A DNA stretch of 64,000 nt, from NCBI GenBank assembly GCA_964508715.1, contig CAZDUX010000012.1, positions 1 to 64,000 on the forward strand, written 5' to 3'. A program made the position numbers and the translations under genes. Under the pieces are notes generated by a model. The model ran no database searches, had not been told where the DNA came from, and saw only the letters and a list, made by a program, of their open reading frames with translations. This document shows positions 15,594 to 25,120 of this stretch, piece by piece; the stretch's first letter is position 1, and each line of letters begins with the position of its first letter. This DNA is from JAKALX01 sp964508715 (lineage in GTDB: Bacteria > Chloroflexota > Dehalococcoidia > Tepidiformales > Tepidiformaceae).

Positions 15594-16553
15594 ATGGCGA
15601 AATCCGACCGTACCGCCACGCGCCGCGCTCTCGACCGGCTCACCGCACTTCGCCGCGACCCCGTTGCTGGCCCCGCCTTCGCGCTCGAACTCCTCGAGTC
15701 CTTCGACGATCCGTTCGTCGTCGAAGCAGCGATTGCCGCGCTGGGCACGCCCCCGCCCCCTGCCCGCCCGATCCTTGTCCGCCGTCTTCGCGACCTCATG
15801 GCCTCGGGGACGAAGCGCGACCCCGGGGGCCTCGTGCGGGCCGCGCTCCTCGGAGCCCTCGATGACCTCCTCGCCGGCGAGGACATTGAACTCGCGCGCC
15901 TGGCTGCCACTACCTGCGAACCGACTCCCGGTGATCCGGCCGCGCCCACGGTTCTTCGCGCCGCAGGCCTCGTCGCGCTCGATCGCCTCGATCCCGTTCT
16001 CGCCGCCGCCTATGCAGTCACTGCCCTCGCGGCCGCACGCGATCCCCGCCGAACCTCGGCTATGACGGGTGAGCCTGCTGCCACGGCAGCCCGTGTGCTC
16101 GCTGCACAGGATCGCTGGGATGCCCTCCTCCTCTTCGTCCTCCAGGACACGTCCGGCACCCCTGCCGAGGTCGTTGCGGAAGCGATTCGCGGTATTTCCG
16201 GTATCCCGCCGGAGGTCGCTTCCGGCCTCATCGCGCCACTCATGCGTGACCGCCGCGAGATCGTTCAACTCGGCATCTGTGACCTTCTCGTTGCACTCCC
16301 CGAAGGCCCGGCCGGGCCGGCCGCGACCTCCTTCATCACCGCCCTCCGCTCCATTGAAGTCTACGCGTATCTCCTTACCGTTATCATCGCCAGCCGCCGT
16401 CACGACCTCTTCGCTGCCGTTGCCGGGTCGCTCGTGGATGAGCGCGATCCCCGGCGTCTGGGTACTGCCCGCTCTGCACTCGAACTCGCCACGCATGAAC
16501 CCTCCACGCCCGGCATCATCGCTCGCATCGATTCCCTGCTTATGCGCCCCTGA
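15594..16553 (+). CDS. hypothetical alpha-helical (HEAT-like) repeat protein
   Basis: 319 residues, very Ala/Leu/Arg-rich, with about eight helix-pair units of 35-40 residues (for example DPFVVEAAIAALG, LVRAALLGALDDLLAG, REIVQLGICDLLVALP). This is the pattern of an alpha-solenoid scaffold. No enzyme motif is seen. ATG 15594 has TAGGAT 7 bases before it, so the longer frame from 15384, which overlaps the thioesterase on the other strand, was rejected. It precedes the MoxR/VWA pair and could be a partner, which is speculation. Confidence 0.65.
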   Translation: MAKSDRTATRRALDRLTALRRDPVAGPAFALELLESFDDPFVVEAAIAALGTPPPPARPILVRRLRDLMASGTKRDPGGLVRAALLGALDDLLAGEDIELARLAATTCEPTPGDPAAPTVLRAAGLVALDRLDPVLAAAYAVTALAAARDPRRTSAMTGEPAATAARVLAAQDRWDALLLFVLQDTSGTPAEVVAEAIRGISGIPPEVASGLIAPLMRDRREIVQLGICDLLVALPEGPAGPAATSFITALRSIEVYAYLLTVIIASRRHDLFAAVAGSLVDERDPRRLGTARSALELATHEPSTPGIIARIDSLLMRP

Positions 16554-16676
16554 TATCCAGCCAATGCCTTCCGTTGCACCGGCTATGGCGATAGACTTGT
16601 CGCATTGTCAACATCGACCATGTCTATCATGATATCCATGTCACCTCTTTAGCAGGCCGAAAGGGCCGGCAGAACG
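16554..16676 (+). promoter_or_regulatory. upstream region of the MoxR/VWA pair with a 10-bp palindrome
   Basis: A perfect palindrome TATCATGATA lies at 16625-16634, with TATCAT as a candidate -10. TTGTC repeats upstream (16597 and 16605) are poorly spaced for a -35. GAAAGGG before 16677 is the ribosome-binding site. The palindrome overlapping the -10 could be an operator. Confidence 0.4.
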
Positions 16677-18005
16677 ATGAAGGACCATAACCTCCTGATC
16701 CCGGCCGATGGGCGGCCACTCGCCTATACCGGCGGCGACCTCGACCTTCCCTACGCCGTCGAGGCGTTCAAGGCCGCACTCCTCCGCGTGGCCGATGCTG
16801 TTCCCGGCCGCCAGCACCTGCTTCAACAAACCGCCCTCGCCCTCCTCACCCGCCGCCACCAACTCCTCATTTCGCGTGCCGGCACAGGGAAGTCCCTCTA
16901 TGGCGAGAGCGTCTTTCGCCAGTTCGAAGGTACCTGTTACAAGGCACTCTTCACCCAGGGCACGCGCGTCGAGACGGTCGTCGGCGGCCTCGACCTCGAG
17001 CTCTTCCATCGCGGCAAGCTCTGGCACAACACGACCCATTCCCTCGTCACCGCCGATTTCGCTTACCTCGACGAGTTCATGAACGCGAACGACCTCGTCC
17101 TCGAAGCCCTCCTCGGCATCCTCAACGAGCGCCACTTCGCCCAGGGCGAGCAGCAGGAGGACGCCCGCCTCCACACCGCACTCGCCATGACCAACCACCT
17201 CAAGCTCACCGCCATCAGTGAGCCGATCCTCGACCGCTTCATGTTCAAGGCCTCCATCGACCCCCAGGGCGATGCACTGAACGACATGATGATCGACCTC
17301 GCCTATGCCCAGCATCACGGCAAGGCCGTCGCCCCGGAACATCCCATACCACTCGCCGTTCTCCAGATGCTCAGCGAGATCGTCCAGGGCAATCATCCCG
17401 AGACCACTATCGAGGCCCCCTACTCCATCCTTTTCCTCAAGAACGAGCTCATCGAGCGCTACGTCCGCCTCCGTGCAACAGCGACGGCCTCGCAGGCAAG
17501 CAGCCTCGGCGCTGGTGGACCCCGCACCGAAAGCTACGTCAGCCCCCGCACCAAGGCTGCCTGCCGCGACGTTCTCAATGCGTCTGCCCTCCTCCACCAC
17601 CGTTGGAAGGTCATTCCCGAGGACCTCACCGCTCTCCGCTACACGCTGACCACCATCGCCGGCAACGACCGCTCAGCCCCCGACACCACCGAGGAGAGCT
17701 TTCGGGAGGCCCTTCAGACCACCATGTCTGGCTATACCGATGCCGACCTCCAGGCCGTCGATGAGCTCACCAATGTCGCCCAGACCTTCAACCTCTACCT
17801 CCACGGAGCCGCGTTCGAAACCCAGCCAGGCCACCGCGGCATCCTTCGCATCTTCCTCTCCCTCATCGGCAAGTCGAGCTGGCGCGAAGTGACCTACGAG
17901 ACCTTTATCGACGCCCTCCAGGGCAAGCAGATCGCCAACCCCCGCGTCAACGCCCTCCGCGAGGAGATCCTTGGCAACATCATGGAGCACGCCGGTGTCA
18001 ATTGA
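16677..18005 (+). CDS. MoxR-type AAA+ ATPase
   Basis: 442 residues. Walker A is ISRAGTGKS (about 63-71) and Walker B is FAYLDEFMNA (about 123-132). Sensor-like residues in AMTNHLK and the arginine finger region EPILDRFMFK are placed as in MoxR/RavA proteins. These act with VWA-domain partners as chaperones that insert cofactors or remodel complexes. The next gene, which overlaps it by 11 bp, encodes exactly such a VWA protein. The client is unknown; no metalloenzyme genes are adjacent. Confidence 0.9.
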   Translation: MKDHNLLIPADGRPLAYTGGDLDLPYAVEAFKAALLRVADAVPGRQHLLQQTALALLTRRHQLLISRAGTGKSLYGESVFRQFEGTCYKALFTQGTRVETVVGGLDLELFHRGKLWHNTTHSLVTADFAYLDEFMNANDLVLEALLGILNERHFAQGEQQEDARLHTALAMTNHLKLTAISEPILDRFMFKASIDPQGDALNDMMIDLAYAQHHGKAVAPEHPIPLAVLQMLSEIVQGNHPETTIEAPYSILFLKNELIERYVRLRATATASQASSLGAGGPRTESYVSPRTKAACRDVLNASALLHHRWKVIPEDLTALRYTLTTIAGNDRSAPDTTEESFREALQTTMSGYTDADLQAVDELTNVAQTFNLYLHGAAFETQPGHRGILRIFLSLIGKSSWREVTYETFIDALQGKQIANPRVNALREEILGNIMEHAGVN

Positions 18006-19377
18006 ACTGCCCCCTTCCGATGTGCTGCCCTCCGCCGGTCCTCGCCCGGGCGAAATCACCGCCCTCTTCCAAAGCTGGGGGATCCTCGACCTCCTCGGTC
18101 TGACCGTCGCCGAGCTCCCGCCTGCATGGCTCGAGATACTCAACATCGCCCGTCATCTCCACGAGGGCCACCCGCTCCCCGGAATCGATCTCCCCGATGA
18201 GCTCATGGCACTCGTTGCTCCGCCCAAACAGGGATTCGAGACCCGCACCCGCCTCGAACGCCGGCGGCGAATGGTTTTCCCCGCGGCCGACGATACGTGC
18301 GTCCAGCCGCTCCGCAACATCCTCGATTTCCCCAACGTCATGATGCCCGACCTCCTCATGCGCTCCGAGGCCCGCTCACTCTTCAACTACCTGCTCATCA
18401 GTGGCGGCATCAATGGCGTCTATCCCATGGGCTGCGTTCCCGCCTCCGAGGAGTACGACGAACTCATCGAGGAGCAGGTACCCGTCGACTCCCCGGGGCG
18501 GAAGAAGCGCCAGAAGGTCTACGCCCTCCTCGACGTCTCCAACTCGATGCGCGACGCCAACAAGCTCATCTTCGCCAAGGCCCTCATGCTGGCCTACCTC
18601 ATCACCGCTGGCGAAGAGAAATCCCATATCTACTTCCGCACCTTCGGCAACCGCGTCCATGAGCGCACCGATTGCCTCACCCGCGATGCCTTCCCTGAAC
18701 TGGCTTCGCGCATCCTGCGCGTCACTCCCGACGGTTCAACCGATATCGAGCGCGCCCTCGCCCAGGCGTTCGATGACATCCGTACCATCGACAACCTCCG
18801 CACCGCCGCGAGCCTCTTCGATGCCCCGCCGACCGAGATTATGCTCATCTCCGACTGCGAGTCGTACTCCGTCCCCTTTATCCCCAACGGCATCAAGCTC
18901 CATACCGTGCATCTCAAGTCCGGCAGTATGGCCAGGAGCTACCAGGCCGGCTTCGAACGTATCCGTGCTGCCAGTACCACCTTCACCGAGGTCGGTACCG
19001 CCGCCTTTAGCCTCCCTGAAACCGCTCGCGACCGTTGGCTCCTCCTCCAGGACGGCCGCTCCCTCGATCCCATCGAAGCCATCCCTGGCCCCGACGGGCC
19101 CATCGACCGGAACATCCGCCGCCAGCAGATAGCCCAGGTCTACGACCGCCTCGTGCAGCCCCAGAAAGGCCGCCACAAAGGCAGGCCGGTGCGTACCCGG
19201 AGCACCATGCACATCCGTCCCCGCTTCAGCTTCCTCGACATCCTCCGTGAGATGCTCCTCTCGCCCGTCACCCTCGCCCGCGAAGCCATCCGGCTGGTAC
19301 GCCCACGGCCAGCGATCGAGCACCAACCCCCGAAACCCGGTGTCGCGCTGGGAATGTCCATCCGCCCGAGACGCTGA
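17995..19377 (+). CDS. VWA-domain protein, partner of the MoxR ATPase
   Basis: 460 residues from GTG 17995, which overlaps the ATPase stop and has GGAG 9 bases upstream. The von Willebrand A domain occupies about 170-350, with the MIDAS motif DVSNSMRD, the Thr of GSTDIERAL and the Asp of LISDCES. The N-terminal 170 residues are CoxE-like helical sequence, and the C-terminus is basic (RPRPAIEHQPPKPG). MoxR/VWA pairs couple ATP hydrolysis to metal-dependent ligand binding. The TTG at 17971 is an unlikely alternative start. Confidence 0.9.
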   Translation: MSIELPPSDVLPSAGPRPGEITALFQSWGILDLLGLTVAELPPAWLEILNIARHLHEGHPLPGIDLPDELMALVAPPKQGFETRTRLERRRRMVFPAADDTCVQPLRNILDFPNVMMPDLLMRSEARSLFNYLLISGGINGVYPMGCVPASEEYDELIEEQVPVDSPGRKKRQKVYALLDVSNSMRDANKLIFAKALMLAYLITAGEEKSHIYFRTFGNRVHERTDCLTRDAFPELASRILRVTPDGSTDIERALAQAFDDIRTIDNLRTAASLFDAPPTEIMLISDCESYSVPFIPNGIKLHTVHLKSGSMARSYQAGFERIRAASTTFTEVGTAAFSLPETARDRWLLLQDGRSLDPIEAIPGPDGPIDRNIRRQQIAQVYDRLVQPQKGRHKGRPVRTRSTMHIRPRFSFLDILREMLLSPVTLAREAIRLVRPRPAIEHQPPKPGVALGMSIRPRR

Positions 19378-19442
19378 CGACCCCGCGCATGCCCTTGCGC
19401 GAACTGGCCCGCCTACAGGAGAGCCGGTCTCCGCACGATACG

Positions 19443-19895
19443 TCAGGCCGTACCGGCCCCAGCATCACGCTTCGCCCGCCTCAGGTCCGAGCCTATCTGC
19501 CGCGACATCAGCCACGCGAGGGGCAAACCCACTATGCCCAGGGTGATTCGTGTCAGCCGCCGGTTGGCGCCCGTGTCGACTGTGTAGTCCACGCGCGTAC
19601 CCTTGCCATCACCCGCGAACACCAGCCGCCCCACATACCGAAATGGCCCCGACGTCCAGTGTAACTCCAGCACCTCCGAGGGCTCCGCCGCCGCTACTTC
19701 CCACTCGACCGGCAGCGTCCGTCCGCCAGAGCTGTAGCAACTCGTGAACCGGAGCCCCCGCCGGGCCAGCGCATCACCCTCGAGGTGCACCCGGGAAACG
19801 CTGCGCACCCAGCGCTCCAGGTTTGTCACGTTCGCGAAGTAACCCCAGGCATCCTGCGGGCAGGCATCCATCCAGGTTCGGGCCGACGCTTTCAC
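19443..19895 (-). CDS. SRPBCC (START-like) superfamily protein
   Basis: 150 residues with the polyketide-cyclase/START layout. An initial helix-strand PQDAWGYFANVTNLERWVRS is followed by antiparallel strands (VEWEVAAAEPSEVLELHWTS, TRVDYTVDTG). A long C-terminal amphipathic helix (LGIVGLPLAWLMSRQIGSDL) may touch the membrane. Such proteins bind hydrophobic ligands. GTG 19895 lies 6 bases after TAGCCT and has no better upstream start. Confidence 0.8.
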   Translation of the reverse strand: MKASARTWMDACPQDAWGYFANVTNLERWVRSVSRVHLEGDALARRGLRFTSCYSSGGRTLPVEWEVAAAEPSEVLELHWTSGPFRYVGRLVFAGDGKGTRVDYTVDTGANRRLTRITLGIVGLPLAWLMSRQIGSDLRRAKRDAGAGTA

Positions 19896-20107
19896 GCCCT
19901 CAGGCTATCGCGCCTCGTCCTCGCCCACACGGGGCGAATGGGCCACCTGTCAGCAGCCCGGTTCGCCCTCATTGCCACAGCAATTGCTCCGCGTTCGAAC
20001 CTTCCGCCAGTTGTTTCGCAGCACCATCCGCAGCTTCGTCCCAAATGCACCGTCATACTCCCGCCAGTTTGAGAGCGCACTTCGAAGCGACGGCCGCTCG
20101 CCACTGC

Positions 20108-20710
20108 TCATGCCGCGTCCGTCGTGACGGGGTAGAGGTCCGGTCGTTTTGCCTCGAACGCGTCGATCGCCTCACCTTCGAGCATCGTCAGCCCAATCTC
20201 ATCGAGCCCTTCGAGCAGGCAGTGCTTGACGAACGGGTCCACGTCGAAGTGACGCGAGAACGTCCCGTCGGCCGTCGCCACCGTCTGCGAAGCCAGGTCT
20301 ACCACGAGCTCGCTCGAAGGCAGCTCCTCCGCCCGCGCGATGAGCCGGTCGATATCTTCCTGCGGGAGCGTCACCGTCAACAGCCCGATCTTCGCGCAAT
20401 TGTTCCTGAAGATGTCCGCGAACGACGGCGCGATGATCGCCCGCAGCCCCATGTCTTCGAGCGCCCACGGTGCATGCTCGCGACTCGAGCCGCACCCGAA
20501 GTTCGGCCCGGTCACCATGATCGGTGCTCCTTTGTACTCCGGGTTGTTCAGTACGAACTCGGGATCCTTCTTCCACTCGTCGAACGCGAATGGCCCAAAC
20601 CCCGTCCGTTCGATCCGCTTCAAGAACTCCTTCGAAATGATCTGATCCGTATCCACGTCAGCGCGGTTCAGTGGAATCGCGCGTCCCTTCACCGTCTCAA
20701 ACTTCTCCAT
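20108..20710 (-). CDS. leuD: 3-isopropylmalate dehydratase small subunit
   Basis: 200 residues from ATG 20710 (Shine-Dalgarno GAAGGA). It forms the swivelling domain of isopropylmalate isomerase with LeuC. Hallmarks are LNRADVDTDQIISKEFLKRI (about 14-33) and NFGCGSSREHAPWALEDMGL (about 67-86), where the GCGSSREHA loop binds substrate. The upstream open frame to 20803 is not conserved. LeuCD isomerises isopropylmalate for leucine; with CimA in this window it can also serve the citramalate route to isoleucine. Confidence 0.95.
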   Translation of the reverse strand: MEKFETVKGRAIPLNRADVDTDQIISKEFLKRIERTGFGPFAFDEWKKDPEFVLNNPEYKGAPIMVTGPNFGCGSSREHAPWALEDMGLRAIIAPSFADIFRNNCAKIGLLTVTLPQEDIDRLIARAEELPSSELVVDLASQTVATADGTFSRHFDVDPFVKHCLLEGLDEIGLTMLEGEAIDAFEAKRPDLYPVTTDAA

Positions 20711-20854
20711 CGTTCCTTCACTACCAGGCCGATACGGGGGCGGCAGAGCCTGCCCTCTGAGCCCGTATCCCTGCCATTCCTTTCTTCGAACTTCGGAGTC
20801 CATTCAACGAGGACTCCGTGAACTTCGTGATGCTCGGTGCGCCTCTGGTTCCGG
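20711..20854 (-). other. leuC-leuD spacer with two hairpins
   Basis: The 144-bp spacer holds GGAGTCC / GGACTCC (7 bp, loop TCGTTGAAT in the transcript) and a larger stem whose arms begin GATACGGG and end CCCCGTATC. Both are within the transcript. The second ends just before the leuD ribosome-binding site. They could stabilise the message or tune leuD expression; no known riboswitch is recognised. Confidence 0.4.
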
Positions 20855-22261
20855 CTACTTCCACTTCCGGATGTCGACGAAGTGGCCGGCGATAGCCGCC
20901 GCTGCCGCCATCTGCGGGCTCACGAGGTGTGTACGCCCGCCACGCCCCTGGCGGCCCTCGAAGTTCCGGTTCGAAGTCGATGCGCAGCGTTCACCCGGCA
21001 ACAGGATGTCCGGGTTCATCCCCAGGCACATCGAGCAACCGGCATCCCGCCACTCGAACCCGGCATCCTTGAACACCCGGTCGAGGCCCTCCTGCTCTGC
21101 CTGGCGCTTCACCAGGCCCGACCCTGGCACGACCATCGCCTTCACCGTCGACGCAACCTTCCGGCCCCTCACGATCGCTGCAGCCGCCCGCAAGTCCTCG
21201 ATCCGGCTGTTCGTGCACGATCCCAGGAATACCCGGTCCAGCGCAATGTCCTCGATCGCCGTCCCGGCCGTTAGGCCCATGTAGTGCAGCGAGCGCTCCG
21301 CCAACTCCTTCGCCTGCGCATTCGCCGCCGCATCCGGCGAGGGCACCCGCCCCGTGACATTCACGCTCTGGGCCGGCGTTGTCCCCCACGTCACACACGG
21401 CTCGATATCCGCCCCTTCGAGCGTTACCGTCGTGTCGAACTCCGCCCCCTCGTCAGTAACCAGCGACCGCCAGGCATCGACTGCCCGCTCCCAATCGGCC
21501 CCTTTCGGCGCATGCGGGCGGCCCTCCATGTAGGCGAACGTCGTGTCGTCTGGCGCCACCAGCCCGGCACGCGCGCCCCCCTCAATGGACATGTTGCAGA
21601 TCGTCATCCGCCCCTCCATCGAGAGATTCCGGATGACTTCGCCGCGATACTCGATGACGTGCCCGATTCCCCCCGAAACCCCGATCTTGCGGATGATCGC
21701 GAGGATGACATCCTTTGCAGTCACCCCGGGGTGGAGCTCTCCGTTCACCTCCACCGCCATCGTCTTCGGCTTCGCCTGCGGCAGTGTCTGTGTTGCCAGC
21801 ACGTGCTCCACTTCGCTCGTCCCGATACCAAAGGCAAGCGCCCCGAACGCACCGTGCGTCGCCGTGTGGCTGTCGCCGCAGACGATGGTCATGCCCGGCT
21901 GCGTCAGCCCCTGCTCCGGCCCAATGACGTGCACGATCCCCTGCCGGATGTCGTCGACCCCGTACAGCGGGACACCGAACTCCTCGCAGTTCTTCTTGAG
22001 CGTCTCCACCTGCTGAACCGAGAGCGGATCGCTCCACGGCTTGGCCCGGTCGATGGTCGGCACATTGTGGTCGACCGTCGCGAGCGTCAGGTCCGGCCGC
22101 CGCACCGTGCGCCCGGCCAGGCGCAATCCTTCGAATGCCTGCGGCGATGTCACCTCGTGCACCAGGTGCAGGTCGATGTAGAGCAGGTCTGGCTTGCCCG
22201 CTTCCGAGCGGACGACGTGGTTCTCCCAGATCTTCTGGGAGGTAGTACGAGCTTCGGGCAT
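20855..22261 (-). CDS. leuC: 3-isopropylmalate dehydratase large subunit
   Basis: 468 residues from ATG 22261 (preceded by CCGGAG); the frame is open to 22294. It carries the catalytic 4Fe-4S cluster of isopropylmalate isomerase. Cluster ligands are visible as the Cys of FLGSCTNSRIEDL (about 340) and the pair in CSMCLGMNPD (about 400-409). VDHNVPT and CGDSHTATHGAFG are the other signatures. The pair leuC-leuD is transcribed together. No leuA or leuB is in the window. Confidence 0.96.
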   Translation of the reverse strand: MPEARTTSQKIWENHVVRSEAGKPDLLYIDLHLVHEVTSPQAFEGLRLAGRTVRRPDLTLATVDHNVPTIDRAKPWSDPLSVQQVETLKKNCEEFGVPLYGVDDIRQGIVHVIGPEQGLTQPGMTIVCGDSHTATHGAFGALAFGIGTSEVEHVLATQTLPQAKPKTMAVEVNGELHPGVTAKDVILAIIRKIGVSGGIGHVIEYRGEVIRNLSMEGRMTICNMSIEGGARAGLVAPDDTTFAYMEGRPHAPKGADWERAVDAWRSLVTDEGAEFDTTVTLEGADIEPCVTWGTTPAQSVNVTGRVPSPDAAANAQAKELAERSLHYMGLTAGTAIEDIALDRVFLGSCTNSRIEDLRAAAAIVRGRKVASTVKAMVVPGSGLVKRQAEQEGLDRVFKDAGFEWRDAGCSMCLGMNPDILLPGERCASTSNRNFEGRQGRGGRTHLVSPQMAAAAAIAGHFVDIRKWK

Positions 22262-22405
22262 GGTCGAGGAATCTCCGGGACATAACTGCGGCACAGCCGC
22301 GGGTGCACACAGGGTACCGCAGCCATCCCACGCGGGCTACGACCGTACCGGCTATCGCATCGAGAGCCTTCGGGTATGAATGAATCCGCAAACCGTCGCC
22401 CCGGG
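22262..22405 (-). other. gap between the HARP-like/DUF2325 gene and leuC
   Basis: 144 bp containing the likely leuC promoter region. A TACCCT sequence reads toward leuC about 50 bases before its start. No leader peptide, T-box or hairpin with confidence was found. Confidence 0.3.
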
Positions 22406-25120
22406 TTATCGAACCAGCTTCCGCCGCTCGTCCGCCCGCGTCATTTTGTGGACTTCCTGGACGGGAATCTCACCCGTCACCTCGGCCATCGCCCGCCGTA
22501 CGAATGTCAGCATCGAACCCACGCCCCGCGATCGCTGCTCGCGCACCTCCACCCCGGCCGCCCGAGCCGCCTCCATCACCCGCCCGCTCCCCGCGTGCCC
22601 GATGCACCGCACATTCACCACCACCAGGTCGCTCGTCCCCTTCGCCGCTTCGATGACCTGGTCCCCCTTCGATTGCTCCGGGTCGAACCACTCCACCCGC
22701 AGGTTCCACGCCTTCAGCGCCGGTTCGGCCACCTTCCGCAGCCAGCGGTGCCCCCCTACGACCACCACGCGCCGCCCACCGAAGTCCAGGGCCGGCTCGC
22801 TCTCGGCAACCGTTTCCTTCTCAGCCTTCGCCCGTTCGCGTAGTGCGCTCACCAGCGCCGGGTAGATCTCGCCAAGGCCGAGCAGTTCGTCGAGGACACT
22901 CTCATCCTCGTCCGCCTTCGCGCCCGCCAGGCCCGTGTCGAAGGCCAGCCGAAGTTCGTCGTCCACCGGCTGCCCCGCCTCCAGCAGCGCTCCCAGCAAC
23001 ACCACGAGTGCCGGGAGCCGTAGCTTCCGCAGCCCATGCAGCCTGTTCGCGCACAGCTCCCGGAGTTCCTCGTCGGCTCCTTCATCGCGCAGTGCGCGTA
23101 CCAGCCGGTCGAACGCCTCTCGCGCGTCCTCGTCGTGCCCCATCTGAAGCGACGCTGCGAGCGCACGCTCGTACACCACCCGTCGCTGCTGCCGGGAAAA
23201 CCGGTCCGCCCCGGTGAAGTCACCATCCTCCACCAGCTCACCGAGCGCATTGAGCGTGTTATCCGGCTTTGAACCCTCGGAGAGCAGGTCCAACAGGTCC
23301 AGTACCTGCGATTGCGGCTCCGTGATCCCCCAGCGGATGAGCGAGTCGAGGTACGGGCCGTCCGCGATCGGCTTCACCGCGCTCCCGGGCACCGAGCTCC
23401 CGGCCAGGTATACCTCCGTCAGGTGCGCCGCCGAGTTCTCCAGGCGCGAGAGCCCGATCCGCTTCAGGTACCCCGGGAACTGCTTCTCCATCTGGATCCG
23501 CTCCCCACTCGCTGCCAGCCGGAAGACGGCCAGGAACTCCGCATGCATCCGGTTCGGCCACCCCGGAGGGATGAGTGCGACGAGTTCCCGGCGCTGGCCG
23601 AGGCTCGCCTGTTCGGCTGGCCCCGGCGCGATCGATGCCAGCACGGCCAGGACAGCGTGCGCCGCGAGCTCGGGCGGCGCCTTCGGTAACACCTCGAGGG
23701 CGAGCTCCACCAGCCACGCACCATCGTTCACCGGGGCCTCATCCTCGTTCGCCGGCCACCCGAGCAGCCACTCGGCTGCAGACGACGCCTGCATGCACGT
23801 GTTCGCGAACAGGATCATCCCCAGCGCAGCCGCTTCCGGCGCCAGCGACCCCTCGCGCAGCACCGCCGCAACTCGCTCCGCCACCAGCCTCGTCCCGCCC
23901 CGCGCCATCGAGAGCAGCTGCGCGATCCGGCAATAGTCGCTCAGCTCTTGCGAGACCCGCGGCAGCGCCCGGTCGTTTACGAGCAGGTCGAGCGTCCCCC
24001 GCGCATCTCCCGACCCGATCGCCGCGCCCTCAAACCCGTTGTCGTCCACGAGCTCGCGAAAGATCGCCGCCTGGAATGTGCCGGCGTCTGCCAGGGGCTC
24101 GCCTGGCCGGCAGTCGGACTCTACCAGCGCCAGTGCCACGAGTTCGTACGCACGCTCAGCCCGTTCCTGCAGGGCCGGGTCCAGCGAGATACCTGCCTCC
24201 AACGCCCGGCTCAGGTGACGAAACGCCTGCTCAGGATCGCCGGCCGCCTGTGCCGCAATACCCGCCACCGCACGCAGCTCCCGCTCCTCGCCCTCGCTCG
24301 TTTGCATCAGCCGGTTCGCCTGGTCGAGCGCAGCCGCTGGATCGCTTGCGGCAAGATCGAAGAGCCGCTCCCATTCGTTCTCCGGTTCGTGTGCTGCTGG
24401 TTCCCGGCCTGCAACCTCCTCTCCCGGCTGCTCGGGGTGAACTTCAATGACCCCCGTTCGCCCTGCGAGCAGCGTATCCAGCTTCGCCTCGATCCGTTCC
24501 ATCACCGCCACCAGGGCCCGCAGCGTGCCGTCCGGTAGTGTCGTCTGCTCCAGCGGCACAGCGCGTTCGCCCGGGATGTCGCCCGCGGCGGCAGCCACCG
24601 GCGCCGCCTCCTCGCGAACTGGCACGCGCGCCGCTGGCGCCCGCATCGCCGCCTCGCGCCGCCGCTCTTCCACGAACCGGTCGGCTGTGGCATCCACCAC
24701 GAGCTTCGCCCCGAACCGTTCACGAAGGATGTCCAGCGCCATCGGCTGGGCCGCGATGTGCCAGCGCCGCTGAGCAGGTGACCACCGGTATCCCGGCACG
24801 AGCTTCACCAGCTCCTTGTCGGCCACCGTGCATTCGACCGCGAGCTGCGTTCCCTCGAGCGTCACCCGCGCTGTGTGCTCGGCCGGAGGCATCTCGCGAA
24901 CCCGTGCCTCTGCTACGTCCTCATCGACATCGGCGGAGAACGCCCATTCCCGCCCGAACGCCCGGTCCAGCGCCAGTACCACACCCATCTGCCGTGGGAA
25001 CACCCAGCACCGCTGCTGTGGGTTGAACCGCCCGCCCGGAAACCCGCGCAGCAGCCCCGCCTCGTCAGCATTCTGCGCGAATACCAGGTAACGGTTCTCG
25101 TCCGCCCGCAGCGTTGGCAT
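22406..25120 (-). CDS. large protein: two HARP-like repeats, helical-repeat middle, DUF2325-like C-terminus
   Basis: 904 residues from ATG 25120, 7 bases after a TAGATT box; the extension to 25177 was rejected. Residues about 1-55 and 83-135 are an internal repeat: FPGGRFNPQQRCWVFP matches VPGYRWSPAQRRWHIA, each followed by a helix ending in (A/R)FG. The PG.r(F/W).P..R.W pattern resembles the HARP motif of SMARCAL1-type DNA-annealing enzymes. A Pro/Ala/Glu linker follows (about 145-215), then about 500 residues of TPR-like helices. The C-terminus (about 785-885; VVVVGGHRWLRKVAEPAL, DLVVVNVRCIGHAGSG) looks like DUF2325. No ATPase or nuclease motif is visible. Function is unknown; a nucleic-acid or stress role is inference. 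Confidence 0.75.
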   Translation of the reverse strand: MPTLRADENRYLVFAQNADEAGLLRGFPGGRFNPQQRCWVFPRQMGVVLALDRAFGREWAFSADVDEDVAEARVREMPPAEHTARVTLEGTQLAVECTVADKELVKLVPGYRWSPAQRRWHIAAQPMALDILRERFGAKLVVDATADRFVEERRREAAMRAPAARVPVREEAAPVAAAAGDIPGERAVPLEQTTLPDGTLRALVAVMERIEAKLDTLLAGRTGVIEVHPEQPGEEVAGREPAAHEPENEWERLFDLAASDPAAALDQANRLMQTSEGEERELRAVAGIAAQAAGDPEQAFRHLSRALEAGISLDPALQERAERAYELVALALVESDCRPGEPLADAGTFQAAIFRELVDDNGFEGAAIGSGDARGTLDLLVNDRALPRVSQELSDYCRIAQLLSMARGGTRLVAERVAAVLREGSLAPEAAALGMILFANTCMQASSAAEWLLGWPANEDEAPVNDGAWLVELALEVLPKAPPELAAHAVLAVLASIAPGPAEQASLGQRRELVALIPPGWPNRMHAEFLAVFRLAASGERIQMEKQFPGYLKRIGLSRLENSAAHLTEVYLAGSSVPGSAVKPIADGPYLDSLIRWGITEPQSQVLDLLDLLSEGSKPDNTLNALGELVEDGDFTGADRFSRQQRRVVYERALAASLQMGHDEDAREAFDRLVRALRDEGADEELRELCANRLHGLRKLRLPALVVLLGALLEAGQPVDDELRLAFDTGLAGAKADEDESVLDELLGLGEIYPALVSALRERAKAEKETVAESEPALDFGGRRVVVVGGHRWLRKVAEPALKAWNLRVEWFDPEQSKGDQVIEAAKGTSDLVVVNVRCIGHAGSGRVMEAARAAGVEVREQRSRGVGSMLTFVRRAMAEVTGEIPVQEVHKMTRADERRKLVR

